From contig JAIBBS010000013.1 in NCBI GenBank assembly GCA_019694555.1, forward strand, positions 1 through 64,000: a stretch of DNA of 64,000 bases, read 5' to 3'. This stretch comes from Nannocystaceae bacterium (GTDB lineage: Bacteria; Myxococcota_A; Polyangia; Nannocystales; Nannocystaceae). The position numbers and the translations under genes are program-made. A model generated the notes under the pieces. That model was not told where the DNA came from, did no database searches, and saw only the letters and a program-made list of their open reading frames with translations. Shown one piece after another: positions 54,361 through 63,440 of this stretch; position 1 is the stretch's first letter, and every line of letters starts with the position of its first letter.

Positions 54361-54389
54361 GTTCTAATCGAGGGGGGTGGGCCGTGCAA
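54361..54389 (-). promoter_or_regulatory. Sigma-70-like promoter
   Basis: On the minus strand TTGCAC (54384-54389) and TAGAAC (54361-54366) are separated by exactly 17 bp. The ATG follows the -10 box after 8 nt. A second CGTGCAAC copy lies about 60 bp further upstream. Confidence 0.7.
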
Positions 54390-54631
54390 CTGGAAAAGCG
54401 GCCCGTCGGCCGCGCGTTTCCTCGATTGGAACGCCGCGAAAAACCGTGCAACCGCCGTGATCCGAGTCCGTCCAGGCCGGTCTATCACGAGATCGTGAGG
54501 CCGCGCGCGCCCCCCTGTGCCGCACCGTCGCGGGCGCTCTCGCACCCCGACCGCACGCGCCAGCGCCTCACGAGAACGCCCGGGCGCCAGCGCTCACTGC
54601 CCGCGCGTGGCCTGGTAGCCTCTCGTCTGCC

Positions 54632-55342
54632 ATGCCCTGGAAGAAGTTCGACTTCAAGGGACAAGCGGTCTTCGTCCGCGTCCTGGCGAGCGGCAAGCCG
54701 ATCGTCCACCGCGGGCGCGTCGAGCTCCGCTATCGCCTCGGTACTGCGAAGTCGTACCGCGCGAGCCCGGACAACCTCGTCGACATCGGCGGCGAACTCG
54801 TCAGCGACGAAGAGATGGGCGGTGGCGCGCGCGAAACCACTGGAGCCAACCAGGTGTTGCGCGAGACCCCGGCGTCGCCCGTCGAGGACGACGCGATCAT
54901 CATCTACACCGATGGTGCGTGCTCTGGAAATCCCGGCCCCGCGGGCATCGGCGTGTTCCTGCAGCGCCCCGACGAGATCTTCGAGCTGTCGGAGTACATC
55001 GGCAGCGGCACCAACAACATTGCCGAGCTGACTGCAATCCTGCGCGGGCTGCAGCACCTGCGCGAGGACGAGGCCTCGCGGCAGATCCATCTCTACACCG
55101 ACAGCGGCTGGAGCCTGGGCGTGCTGGTGCAGGGCTGGAAGGCCAAGACCAACCTCGAGCTCATCGCGGAGATCAAGGAGCTGCTGACCAAGTTTCCGCG
55201 CATCGAGCTGCTCAAGATCCGTGGCCACGCCGGACTCGAGGGCAACGAAGAAGCCGACCGCCTCGCGACGATGGCGGTGCGCCGAGAGACCTCGATGACG
55301 CGCGCGCGCAAGCGGGTGCGCGGCGCCGAGTCGCCGGCCTGA
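54632..55342 (+). CDS. rnhA: Ribonuclease HI with N-terminal extension
   Basis: A 236-residue protein whose residues about 88-220 are an RNase HI domain that cuts the RNA strand of RNA-DNA hybrids. The active-site residues are all present: Asp94 (YTDGACSGNPG), Glu132 (NIAELTAI), Asp157 (YTDSGWS), His199 (GHAG) and Asp209 (NEEADRLA). The N-terminal 80 residues form an extra domain (WKKFDFKGQAVFVRVLASGK) that is not the usual hybrid-binding domain. The tail is basic. A TAGCCT box (54616-54621) lies 10 nt before the ATG and there is no Shine-Dalgarno. Confidence 0.95.
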   Translation: MPWKKFDFKGQAVFVRVLASGKPIVHRGRVELRYRLGTAKSYRASPDNLVDIGGELVSDEEMGGGARETTGANQVLRETPASPVEDDAIIIYTDGACSGNPGPAGIGVFLQRPDEIFELSEYIGSGTNNIAELTAILRGLQHLREDEASRQIHLYTDSGWSLGVLVQGWKAKTNLELIAEIKELLTKFPRIELLKIRGHAGLEGNEEADRLATMAVRRETSMTRARKRVRGAESPA

Positions 55343-55354
55343 GCCGCGGCGCGC

Positions 55355-56233
55355 TCACGCGTCGCACAGGCGCGTGCACGGACCGCGCGCGCGCAGGAAA
55401 CTCGCGAGCCGCTCGGTGCGCTGCGCCAGCGGTGTGCGCAGCTCGGGCTGCAGACGCACCAGCGCGGGGTGCAGACCGTCGTCGCGTTCGTCGGCCAGAT
55501 CGATGCCGTGCAGCTCGAGGTGCGCCCGCGGCTCCCGCAGTCCTGCCGCGCGGACCATCGCACGCGACCACGCCGGGCCCGCGAGCAGGAACGTCCCGAC
55601 CAGCGGCAGGCGCAGCGGTCCCATCGCGCTGATCGGCAGCTCGCGCAGCGCCACGTCGTCGCGCTGGTGATCCTCGCGCGGGCCCAGGAACGCGCCCAGC
55701 CCCCGCACCAGCGACTGCGAGCGCCGCCCGGCGGCGGCATGCAGCGCGACCACGGCGACCTTGGTCAACCAATACGACGGCGACGGCAGCGCCGAGCTGT
55801 CGTAGCGATAGCCCAGCGACGCCGCCGCGCGCAGCAGCTGCGTGTCGTGCACGTAGCCCGGCGCGCGAAAGCCCTGCGGCTGCGCACCGAGCTCGCGCAG
55901 CAGCGCGTCGCAGCGCGCGAGATCGCTGGCCTGCGCCTGCGCGCTCCAGCGCACCAGATCGTAGGCGTGCGCGTGGCTGTGGTTGCCGAGCTCGTGGCCG
56001 CCGGCCAGCGCGCGTCGCAGCATCGCGGCGCCGGCGGTGTCATGCTCGACGTCGCTGCCGATCACGAAGAAGGTCGCGCGGACGTCCAGCGCCTCGAACA
56101 GCGCGAGGAAGCGCGGCAGACACCGCTGCAGCACCACGCCGCGGCTGTGCGGCGGCGGTGGCGGCAAGCCGTGGATCGCGTGGTAGCAACCGATGCCATC
56201 GAGATCGACGCTGACGAGCGTCCGCTCAGGCAT
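55355..56233 (-). CDS. Polysaccharide deacetylase family protein
   Basis: A 292-residue NodB-fold carbohydrate esterase. Motif 1 is VSVDLDGIGC (metal and base Asp), motif 2 is GNHSHAHAYDL with the two metal His, and motif 3 is RAPGYV with the Arg that contacts the catalytic Asp. It has no signal peptide, so it may act on a cytoplasmic glycan or lipid-linked sugar. The ATG lies 8 bp inside the end of the GT2 gene, so the two are coupled. Removal of N-acetyl or formyl groups from an envelope glycan is the likely role; the exact substrate is unknown. Confidence 0.87.
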   Translation of the reverse strand: MPERTLVSVDLDGIGCYHAIHGLPPPPPHSRGVVLQRCLPRFLALFEALDVRATFFVIGSDVEHDTAGAAMLRRALAGGHELGNHSHAHAYDLVRWSAQAQASDLARCDALLRELGAQPQGFRAPGYVHDTQLLRAAASLGYRYDSSALPSPSYWLTKVAVVALHAAAGRRSQSLVRGLGAFLGPREDHQRDDVALRELPISAMGPLRLPLVGTFLLAGPAWSRAMVRAAGLREPRAHLELHGIDLADERDDGLHPALVRLQPELRTPLAQRTERLASFLRARGPCTRLCDA

Positions 56234-56981
56234 CGTCGAGGTGCTCCGCGGGCGGGGCCGGCTCGGGGCGGCCGCCACCGTGGATCGCGACCATCAGGCG
56301 CGCGACGTGGCGCAGCACCTTGGGCACGCGCCGCAGCAGCCGGATCGACGGCGCGCGCTTCTCCGCGACCTCGACCGGGACCTCGACCACGCGCAGGCCC
56401 GCGCGATGGGCCCGCACCACCAGCTCGCTCGCGAACACGTCGTGCTCGACCACGCACGCCTGCGCCACCGGCACCAGCGTCGTGCGCACGAACGCCTTGA
56501 GCCCGTGCGTGTCGGTGCCGCGGAAGCCCACGGTCACGCGCAGCATGCCGTTGTAGACCCGCGTGGCCGCGCGCCGTCGCCACGGCCGCGTGTCGTGGGC
56601 GCCGCGCATCGCCTTGCTGCCCACGACCATGTCGGCCTCGCCGGCGCGCAGCAGCGTCAGCGCGCGGGCGTGGAAGTCGACGTCGCACAGATCGATCTCC
56701 TCGCAGATCACGAAGCGACCGCGCGCGCGCCCGATGCCGCGCCGCAACGCGCCGCCGTAGTTGGGCTCGGGGTGACGCATGAGCGTGACCTCGGGGAAGC
56801 GGCCGTGCAGTGCATCGCCGATCTCCACGGTGCGGTCCTTGCTGCCGTTTTCCGCGAGGATGATCTCGAAGCGCCAGCCGTGTTCGCGCAGCGCTGCGTG
56901 CAGCGCGACCACGCTGGACTCGAGGATCGCCTCCTCGTTGTAGACCGGGATCACGACCGAGATCTCGGGTGCGTCGTTCAT
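56226..56981 (-). CDS. GT2 family glycosyltransferase (dolichyl-phosphate-sugar synthase-like)
   Basis: A 251-residue GT2 enzyme with the GT-A fold: ISVVIPVYNEEAI at the N-terminus, AENGSKDRTVEIGD, and EEIDLCDVDF in place of the usual DxD region. The size and lack of membrane helices fit polyprenyl-phosphate mannose/glucose synthases, which load a sugar onto a lipid carrier. It overlaps both neighbours (4 bp and 8 bp), forming a compact three-gene unit. A GT-C-type enzyme (59361-60908) that could use such a carrier lies nearby on the other strand; this link is inference. Confidence 0.88.
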   Translation of the reverse strand: MNDAPEISVVIPVYNEEAILESSVVALHAALREHGWRFEIILAENGSKDRTVEIGDALHGRFPEVTLMRHPEPNYGGALRRGIGRARGRFVICEEIDLCDVDFHARALTLLRAGEADMVVGSKAMRGAHDTRPWRRRAATRVYNGMLRVTVGFRGTDTHGLKAFVRTTLVPVAQACVVEHDVFASELVVRAHRAGLRVVEVPVEVAEKRAPSIRLLRRVPKVLRHVARLMVAIHGGGRPEPAPPAEHLDDA

Positions 56982-58333
56982 GCCTCGGCCCAGGCGGCCG
57001 CCTCCATCCCGTCGAGCAGTGCGTCTTCCATGGCGCTGTAGACCCACGCGCCGTAGCGGCCGCAGCTGCGGATGCCGCGGGTCGCGAGCCACGCGTGGAT
57101 CGTGGCGGTCGCGCCGGCGTGCGCGTCGTCGAACACCACGTAGGCATACTCGATGTCGCGCTGCTCCACGAACCGAACGTCGCCCGGGCTCGTGATCGCG
57201 CCCATCGCGGCCAGGGCCGCGACGATGGCGGGCTCGTCGGGCGCGCGCTCGCGGTCGGTCAGCTCGACGTAGAGCGCGCCGCAGCCTGGTGGCGCCATCG
57301 CCGGCGAGGCGTTGGAGAACGAGCCCACGCGGAAGAACGGCAGCTGCGGCTCGGGCACGTAGATCCAGTGCTCGGGCCGCGGCGTGGGCGTGCGGGTCGC
57401 GACGTTGAGGTAGCGCCAGCGGATCCACTGCAGCGCGGCACGAGCCTCGCGGACCTCGGGCGGCGCGTCGACGATGCGATCGATCAACTCGGGCAGCGGC
57501 AGCGTCGAGATCAGCCGCCGGTAGCGTTGCGCGCGGCCGCCACACTCGACGACCCGCCGCGCGCTGTCGATCGCGCCGACCTCGGTCCCCAGCCGCAGTG
57601 CGCTCGCATCGCGGGCGACCAGGCGCGCGGCCATGGCGGTCGCGAGGTGATCGATGCCGCCCGCGCGGGGATAGAGGAACCGCGCGTTGTAGCCGATGCC
57701 CTCCTGCACCATTCCGATCGCGCCGGCGAGGATCTGCGCCGGCTCGGGCACGGGGATGTAGCGCGTGACCCAGGCGCTGCTGAGCCGATCGGGCGCGACG
57801 CCCCAGAGCTTGGTGTTGTAGGGCACGAAGAAGTGCCGCGCGATGCCGGCACCGAAGCGATGCTCGGCGAACTGCTGCAGCGACGCGCGCTCGGGCAGCG
57901 GATCGCCGCGGCGGTGGGCCTCGAACAGGCCCACCAGGCACTCGTGCACCACCGGCAGCGGCAGGCCGAACAGGTTGGCCTGGAACGGGTACGGCAGCAT
58001 CGTGCCGTGGCTGTACACGCCGGTGCGGCGTTCGATCTCGACGAGATCTCCCGGCGCGAACAGGTCGTGCACCAGCGATCGCGTCCGCGCCTGCCGCAGA
58101 TGCAGCCAGTGACCCGTGATGTCGAAGGTGAAGCCCTCGCGGCGATCGCTGGCCGCCTTGCCGCCGACCCGGTGCTCGCGTTCGACCACGATCGCGGCGC
58201 CGCGGTGGTGCAGCGCGGTCGACAGACCCGTGAGGCCCGCGCCGAGGATCACGAGCGGTTCGTCGGGCGCAGCCGCGTCGGGCGCTGCGGCGGAGGGCTG
58301 CGCCCCCGGATCGCGATCGTCCACGGCCCCCAT
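56978..58333 (-). CDS. FAD-dependent amine-oxidase-like oxidoreductase
   Basis: A 451-residue flavoprotein related to the protoporphyrinogen oxidase / UDP-galactopyranose mutase / amine oxidase fold. The FAD motif is ILGAGLTGLSTALHH, followed by EREHRVGGKAASDRR and FDITGHWLHLR, where UDP-galactopyranose mutase-like proteins have a similar His-containing motif. VPYNTKLWGV is also typical of this group. The role could be sugar-nucleotide ring rearrangement or oxidation in the glycan pathway with its neighbours. The start ATG 58331-58333 precedes an acidic, Ala-rich N-terminus of about 25 residues. First gene of the unit. Confidence 0.82.
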   Translation of the reverse strand: MGAVDDRDPGAQPSAAAPDAAAPDEPLVILGAGLTGLSTALHHRGAAIVVEREHRVGGKAASDRREGFTFDITGHWLHLRQARTRSLVHDLFAPGDLVEIERRTGVYSHGTMLPYPFQANLFGLPLPVVHECLVGLFEAHRRGDPLPERASLQQFAEHRFGAGIARHFFVPYNTKLWGVAPDRLSSAWVTRYIPVPEPAQILAGAIGMVQEGIGYNARFLYPRAGGIDHLATAMAARLVARDASALRLGTEVGAIDSARRVVECGGRAQRYRRLISTLPLPELIDRIVDAPPEVREARAALQWIRWRYLNVATRTPTPRPEHWIYVPEPQLPFFRVGSFSNASPAMAPPGCGALYVELTDRERAPDEPAIVAALAAMGAITSPGDVRFVEQRDIEYAYVVFDDAHAGATATIHAWLATRGIRSCGRYGAWVYSAMEDALLDGMEAAAWAEA

Positions 58334-58403
58334 CCTACCCCCAGTTGCGTCCGTGGCCCGGCCATGGACAGCTCCCGGCCCGCCATTGCATGCTTTGGCC
58401 CGC

Positions 58404-59339
58404 ATGCAGCTGCAACACCTCGGCCGCTACCGCCTCGTCGCGCCGCTGCGTGTGGACAGCCGCAGCAGCCGCTCGTTCGTCGCGCAGCACGAGGACGAGC
58501 CCGACGAGGGCGCGCCGACCTACGTGGTCAAGCTGCTCGAGCCCGGGCGCGGCGCCGAGGGCGACGCCCGCCGCGCGCGCTTCGAGCACGAGAGCCGCCT
58601 GCTGCGCTCCTTCAACCATCCGTCGATCCCGACCGTGCACGCCAGCGGCGAGCAGGACGGCCTGCCGTACATCGTGATGGACCGCGTCGACGGCATCGAC
58701 CTCGCGTCGCTGTGCTTCGAGGGCGCAGGCGGCGGGCTCGGCCGTGACCTCGCGGTCTACGTGCTCGCGCAGATCGTCGACGCGGTGCGGCACATGCACG
58801 AGCTCGAGGTCGAGGACAACGACGAGGTCGTGTCGCTGGGCGTGGTCCATCGCGACCTCGGGCCGCACAACGTGCTGTGCTCGCGCAGCGGCGACGTGGT
58901 GCTGTGGGATTTCTCGGCCGCGCGCAGCCGCTGGCTCGCGCCCGAGTTCGACGACCGCAGCGCCGGCGACCCCGCCTACTGGGCGCCCGAGCGCCTCGAC
59001 GGCATCGCCGACGCCAAGACCGATCTGTTCGCGCTGGCGGTGATGCTGTGGGAGCTGCTGCGGGGCCAGCGTTGCCTCGCCGGCGCCGACGCGGCCGCGA
59101 CCCGCGACGCGGTCGCACGCTTCGACATCACCCAGCCCTCGCGCCGCGTGCCGGGACTGTCGCCCAAGCTCGGCGAGGTGCTGCGCCGCAACCTCGATCG
59201 CGATCCCGCCCGGCGCTACGACGACGCGTATCAGATGCTGCAGCGGCTGGCGCAGGCGCCCGAGGCCCAGGCGGCCGAGCGTTCGCGCGAGGCCTTGGCG
59301 ACGCTGGTGCAGGCGCGCATGGGCGCGCGCGCGGGCTGA
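58404..59339 (+). CDS. Ser/Thr protein kinase with variant DFG motif
   Basis: A 311-residue cytoplasmic kinase. Lys43 (VVKLLE) and Glu62 or Glu64 would form the ion pair, HRD is at 149-151 with Asn156 (HRDLGPHN), and the APE motif is WAPER. The DFG motif reads DFS (169-171) and the glycine loop has no glycine triad (RLVAPLRVDSRSSRSFVAQ), so ATP binding may be weak or altered. The usual transmembrane helix is missing. It could be an active atypical kinase or a pseudokinase. It precedes the GT-C-like gene by 21 bp. Confidence 0.85.
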   Translation: MQLQHLGRYRLVAPLRVDSRSSRSFVAQHEDEPDEGAPTYVVKLLEPGRGAEGDARRARFEHESRLLRSFNHPSIPTVHASGEQDGLPYIVMDRVDGIDLASLCFEGAGGGLGRDLAVYVLAQIVDAVRHMHELEVEDNDEVVSLGVVHRDLGPHNVLCSRSGDVVLWDFSAARSRWLAPEFDDRSAGDPAYWAPERLDGIADAKTDLFALAVMLWELLRGQRCLAGADAAATRDAVARFDITQPSRRVPGLSPKLGEVLRRNLDRDPARRYDDAYQMLQRLAQAPEAQAAERSREALATLVQARMGARAG

Positions 59340-59360
59340 GTCGAGCACGCGGGCGCGACC

Positions 59361-60908
59361 GTGATCCAGCCCGCCGACCCAACGCCCGAGCCGGCCACGC
59401 GCGTCGGGCTGCGCGAGCTGATCGCACCCTTGTCGCAGCAGCGACAGGTGGCGTGGAAGCTCGCGCTGGTGCTGCTGGGGACCTACGCGTACTTCGTGCC
59501 CGCGCCGGCGTGGAACCAGAACTCGCGCTTCGCCCTCACGCGCGCGCTGGTCGAGCGCGGCAGCACGCAGATCGATCCCGATCACGAGACCACCGGCGAC
59601 AAGAGCTACCGCGACGGCCACTGGTACTGCGACAAGGCCCCCGGCACCTCGTTCGCAGCGGTCGTGCCCTACGCCGTGGTCGCGACGCTGCGTCGGCTGG
59701 CCGGCGGCGCGCCGCCGGCGGTGACGGTGGTGCCGCAGGATCCGCGCGACCTCGCAGCCGGCCGCAGCCCGTCGGTGTCCGAGCGACAGCCCGGCGATCG
59801 GCTGGTCTACAACCGCAGCCACCGCATCGGGCTGTACTTCGCGGGGCTCGGCAGCGTCGGGTTGGTGTCGGTGCTCGGCGCGCTCGCGGCGTGGCTGGTC
59901 GCGCTGCGACTGGCCCGCGGTCACGTCGCGATCGCGACCGCGTGCGCGCTGGCGTGGGCGCTGGGCACCCCGGCGCTGCCGTACGCGACCGCGCTGTACG
60001 GCCACCAGCTGTGCGCGGCGCTCGTGATGCTCGGGTTCGCGGGCATCGTGTTGTCGCCGCGCGGCCGCGCGTCGCCGGGGCTGGCCGCGGGCATCGGCAC
60101 CGCGCTGGGTTTCGCGGTCGCGACCGAGTACACCGTCGCGCCGATCGCCGCCGGCTTGGCGCTGTGGTGGTGGCAGCGCCAGGATCTGCGCCGCGCGCTC
60201 GCACTGGGGCTGGGCGCGCTGCCGTGGGCGATCGCGCTGGCGATCTATCACGGCGTGGCCTTCGGCCATCCGCTGTCGACCGGCTACGACTGGGTGTGGC
60301 TGCCCGAGTTCGCCGCGGGCATGCAGGTGCGCTACGGCATCGGCGCGCCGCGCCCGTCGGTGTTGCTGGCGATCACCTTCGGGAGCTACCGCGGCCTGTT
60401 CTACCTCTCGCCGATCCTGCTGCTCGCGGTGTGGGGCCTGCTGGTGCGCGACGGCCCGCGCGCGCGGCTGGGCACCGACGCGGCCTTTGCCGCGGCGGCC
60501 TGCGGCGTGTACATGCTGCTGCTCAACGCCGGCTATTACATGTGGGACGGCGGCGCAGCGATCGGCCCGCGTCACGTGGTGCCGGCGCTGGGGCTGCTCG
60601 CGATCGGCCTGGTGCCCGCGCGCGAGCGCGTACCCACGGCCTTCGCGGTGCTCGCGATCGTCAGCGTCGCGCAGATGCTGCTCGCCACCGCGGCGATGCC
60701 GGAGGCGCCGCAGTTCGGCAATCCGTTGTGGGAGTTCGCGCTGGGCCGCGTGCTCGAACGTGCCGCCGCCACCGATGCGCTCGCCAGCAACCTCGGCTTG
60801 GTGCTGGGTCTGCCGGGCGCGTGGAGCCTGGTGCCGCTGCTGGGCCTGTGGGCGTGGGCGTGGCCGCTGGTGCGTCCGCGCGGCGACGCGATCAGAAGCG
60901 CCGCGTGA
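59361..60908 (+). CDS. Polytopic membrane protein, GT-C/PMT-like
   Basis: A 515-residue protein with a GTG start and about ten to eleven hydrophobic segments. The first periplasmic loop contains NQNSRFALTRALVERGSTQI, then an Asp/Thr/Asp pattern and WYCDKAPGTSF. This matches lipid-linked-sugar-using GT-C transferases (PMT/ArnT-like) in layout, where acidic residues of the first loop are catalytic. It may transfer a sugar from a polyprenyl carrier to an envelope acceptor. It follows a Ser/Thr kinase by 21 bp and overlaps the convergent TPR gene by 17 bp. Confidence 0.75.
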   Translation: MIQPADPTPEPATRVGLRELIAPLSQQRQVAWKLALVLLGTYAYFVPAPAWNQNSRFALTRALVERGSTQIDPDHETTGDKSYRDGHWYCDKAPGTSFAAVVPYAVVATLRRLAGGAPPAVTVVPQDPRDLAAGRSPSVSERQPGDRLVYNRSHRIGLYFAGLGSVGLVSVLGALAAWLVALRLARGHVAIATACALAWALGTPALPYATALYGHQLCAALVMLGFAGIVLSPRGRASPGLAAGIGTALGFAVATEYTVAPIAAGLALWWWQRQDLRRALALGLGALPWAIALAIYHGVAFGHPLSTGYDWVWLPEFAAGMQVRYGIGAPRPSVLLAITFGSYRGLFYLSPILLLAVWGLLVRDGPRARLGTDAAFAAAACGVYMLLLNAGYYMWDGGAAIGPRHVVPALGLLAIGLVPARERVPTAFAVLAIVSVAQMLLATAAMPEAPQFGNPLWEFALGRVLERAAATDALASNLGLVLGLPGAWSLVPLLGLWAWAWPLVRPRGDAIRSAA

Positions 60909-61692
60909 ACTGCAGCCCGACCAACCCCGGGCCCAGCATCGCGGAGGTCCCACCGGCGCGGGCGCTGTCTCGCTTCTTGAGCACCGCCAGCCGTACGGCA
61001 CCGCCGGCGATCGCACCGATGCCGACCGCCAGCAGGATGCCGCCGCCGATCTGGAACCCGCGCAGCTTGGTCGCGCGGTGATCGTACTCGCCGTAGTTGT
61101 CCGCACCCTTGAGCCACGACCACGAGCCCGCGAGCAACCCGATGCCGGCACCGACGCCCGCGACGCCCAGCGAGAGCAGCACGATGCCCGCGGGATCGCG
61201 GTTCCACGGCCGCGGCGGCTTGGCAGCCGGCGGCGGCGGCTCGTCGGCCGGCGGCGGCGGGTTCTCGGTGGTGTCGGGCTCGTCGCTGGTGTCGCCCGGC
61301 GTGGGCTCGTCGTCGGGCGGCAGCGGATCGTCGGCCGCGAGCGCCTCGGCGCAGCTCACGATGCCATCGCGCGCGGCCTCGGCCGACATCTCCGGCGGGT
61401 TGGTCGCGATGTAGCGCTTGTACAGCTTCACCGCGGCGGCACAGCGCCCGCGCTTTCGCTCGGCCTGCGCCCACGTGTACAAGAACGCGGGATCGTCCTG
61501 CTTGGCGTAGCCCTTCTTGTACTCCTCGACCGCGGTGTCGAAGTCACCCTTGCTGAACGCCGCGTTGCCGCGATCGAGGTGTGCCTTCGCCTCGGGATCG
61601 GTCGGCAGCGCCTGCGCGGCGGCAGGCCCCAGCGCGAGCCCGGTGGCGAGCAACCACGACAGCGCGCGCGCGGGCACGCGTCGCGGCGTCAC
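60892..61692 (-). CDS. Exported TPR protein with two C-terminal membrane helices
   Basis: A 266-residue protein. The GTG at 61690-61692 overlaps the kinase stop (GTGA) and gives a clean signal peptide (cleavage likely after AQA, residue 28), so it is chosen over the upstream ATG. Residues about 35-110 form TPR-like helices (AHLDRGNAAFSKGDFDTAVEEY). A Pro/Asp/Glu linker follows, then two membrane helices (AGIVLLSLGVAGVGAGIGLLAG and GGGILLAVGIGAIAGGAVRLA) and a tail ending Arg-Arg-Phe. Coupling suggests a periplasmic partner or reporter for the kinase. Its C-terminal layout matches 23057-23824 and 63441-64000. Confidence 0.8.
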   Translation of the reverse strand: MTPRRVPARALSWLLATGLALGPAAAQALPTDPEAKAHLDRGNAAFSKGDFDTAVEEYKKGYAKQDDPAFLYTWAQAERKRGRCAAAVKLYKRYIATNPPEMSAEAARDGIVSCAEALAADDPLPPDDEPTPGDTSDEPDTTENPPPPADEPPPPAAKPPRPWNRDPAGIVLLSLGVAGVGAGIGLLAGSWSWLKGADNYGEYDHRATKLRGFQIGGGILLAVGIGAIAGGAVRLAVLKKRDSARAGGTSAMLGPGLVGLQFTRRF

Positions 61693-63404
61693 ATCGGCGG
61701 CATTGGACTGTCGGGATCCCACTTGGGCTTCTTCGGCTCGGTGGCGGGCGGCTTCTTCGGCTCCGCCGGCTTGGGGGGCTTGCGCGTGGTCTTGCCGGCC
61801 GGCGTGGCCTGCTTGGGCTTGTCGCCGGGACGCTCGGCGTCCGCGCCCTCCAAGACTACTGCGGGTTCGTCCTCCGCGGCCAGCGTCGGCGACGGTGCGA
61901 CCGGAGGTGTCGCATCACCCGCGGGCCCCGCAGGCGTCTCGACGCGCACCGGCGCGGGCACGAGCACGACCGGTGGTGCCGCGGGTGTCGGCGTGGGCGC
62001 GGTGATCTCCGGCGGCACCTCGGCGCGCAACACCACCGGCGGTCCGGCAGCCGCTGCGCGATCGTCCGCGGCACCCGAGGTCGCCCACGCATAGGCGCCG
62101 CCCAGACCGACGGCCGCGACCACGGCTGCGGCCGCGCCGATCCACCACCGCGCGCGCGATGGCGGCGGCAGCTCGTCGGGGCCCAGCGCGCGCGTGGGTC
62201 CCTCGCTCTGCGTCAGCGTCGAGCGACTGACCGCCGACTCGACCCGCGGCGTCGGTGTGCGCAGGCGCAACTCGCTGGGGACCTCGCTGGCCTCGATGCC
62301 GTCGACCGAGGTCGCCTCGCTGTGGGACTCGGGCACCACCGCGATCGGGGCCTGCCCCGAGTTGGCGGCCTCGAAGCGCTCGGCCTGGATCTGCGCCGCG
62401 GTCTGCTGCATCTCCTCGGCGAAGAGCTCGCGCATGAACTTGGCCACGCGCGCCGACGACACCGGCAGCCGCGCCTCGCGGGCGAAGTCCTCGAGGTCGA
62501 TCTGCATGTCGACCGCACGCTGGTAGCGCTGCAGCGGATCGGCGTGCAGCGCCCGCATCACGATGCGCTCGAGCTCGGCCGGGTAGTCGGGTCGCACCGA
62601 CGACGGCAGCGGCACGTCGCCCTGCGCCACGCGATTGATGATCGCGATCTCGTTGTCGCCGGCGAACAGCCGCGTGCCCGTGGTCAGCTCCCACAGCAGC
62701 GTGCCGATCGAGAAGATGTCGCTGCGCCGATCGACCGGCTCGCCGCGGCACTGCTCCGGCGACATGTACGGGATCTTGCCCTTGAGCGTGCCCGCGACGG
62801 TGTTGCTCTGGAACGCGGCCGCCTTGGCGATGCCGAAGTCGACCAGCTTCACCGCGCCGTCGTAGGTGACCAGCACGTTCGAGGGCGAGACGTCGCGGTG
62901 CACGACGCCCAGCGCTTGACCATCGAGCCCGGTCTTGTCGTGGGCGTAGTCGAGACCCGCCGCGACGCCGGTGATGACGTGCAAGATGTGCTCGAGCGGG
63001 ATCGCAGTGCCGGTCTTGCGCGCGGCACGGACCAGCTTGCGCAGGTCTTGGCCCTGCACCCACTCCATCGTGAAGAAGTGGTGCCCCTGATCCTCACCGA
63101 TGTCGTAGACCTGCACGATGTTGGGGTGGTGCAGGGTCGCGGCGAGCCGCGCCTCGGTCAGGAACATCTTGATGAAGTCGTCGCTCTCGGCGTGCTGCGG
63201 CAGGATCCGCTTGAGCACCACGAGCTTCTCGAAGCCGTGCATCGCCGCGGCGCGCGCGAGGAACAGCTCCGCCATGCCTCCGGTCGCGAGCCGGCGCAGC
63301 AGTTGGTACTTGCCCACCCTGCCGGACTCCGAGATGACACGTGGATCCGCGGCCCCCAAGACGAGACGGTCTACCCCCGCGTTCGAGTGTACGGGCGGCC
63401 ACAC
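61689..63404 (-). CDS. Transmembrane Ser/Thr protein kinase
   Basis: A 571-residue PknB-type kinase with a GTG start. The catalytic domain (about 33-300) is complete: glycine loop LATGGMAELFLA, Lys65, Glu84, HRD 169-171 with Asn176 (HRDVSPSN, common in myxobacterial kinases), DFG 189-191, and SPEQ. A juxtamembrane linker of about 110 residues with several Ser/Thr leads to one membrane helix (WWIGAAAAVVAAVGLGGAYAWA, about 412-433) and a Pro/Lys/Ala-rich periplasmic tail that ends in Met-Pro-Pro-Met, with no sensor domain. The GTG start overlaps no other gene; the next gene is coupled through GTGA. Confidence 0.93.
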   Translation of the reverse strand: MWPPVHSNAGVDRLVLGAADPRVISESGRVGKYQLLRRLATGGMAELFLARAAAMHGFEKLVVLKRILPQHAESDDFIKMFLTEARLAATLHHPNIVQVYDIGEDQGHHFFTMEWVQGQDLRKLVRAARKTGTAIPLEHILHVITGVAAGLDYAHDKTGLDGQALGVVHRDVSPSNVLVTYDGAVKLVDFGIAKAAAFQSNTVAGTLKGKIPYMSPEQCRGEPVDRRSDIFSIGTLLWELTTGTRLFAGDNEIAIINRVAQGDVPLPSSVRPDYPAELERIVMRALHADPLQRYQRAVDMQIDLEDFAREARLPVSSARVAKFMRELFAEEMQQTAAQIQAERFEAANSGQAPIAVVPESHSEATSVDGIEASEVPSELRLRTPTPRVESAVSRSTLTQSEGPTRALGPDELPPPSRARWWIGAAAAVVAAVGLGGAYAWATSGAADDRAAAAGPPVVLRAEVPPEITAPTPTPAAPPVVLVPAPVRVETPAGPAGDATPPVAPSPTLAAEDEPAVVLEGADAERPGDKPKQATPAGKTTRKPPKPAEPKKPPATEPKKPKWDPDSPMPPM

Positions 63405-63440
63405 GATCCGATCAATGGAAACGGCCGCCGCCGGCGTGGC

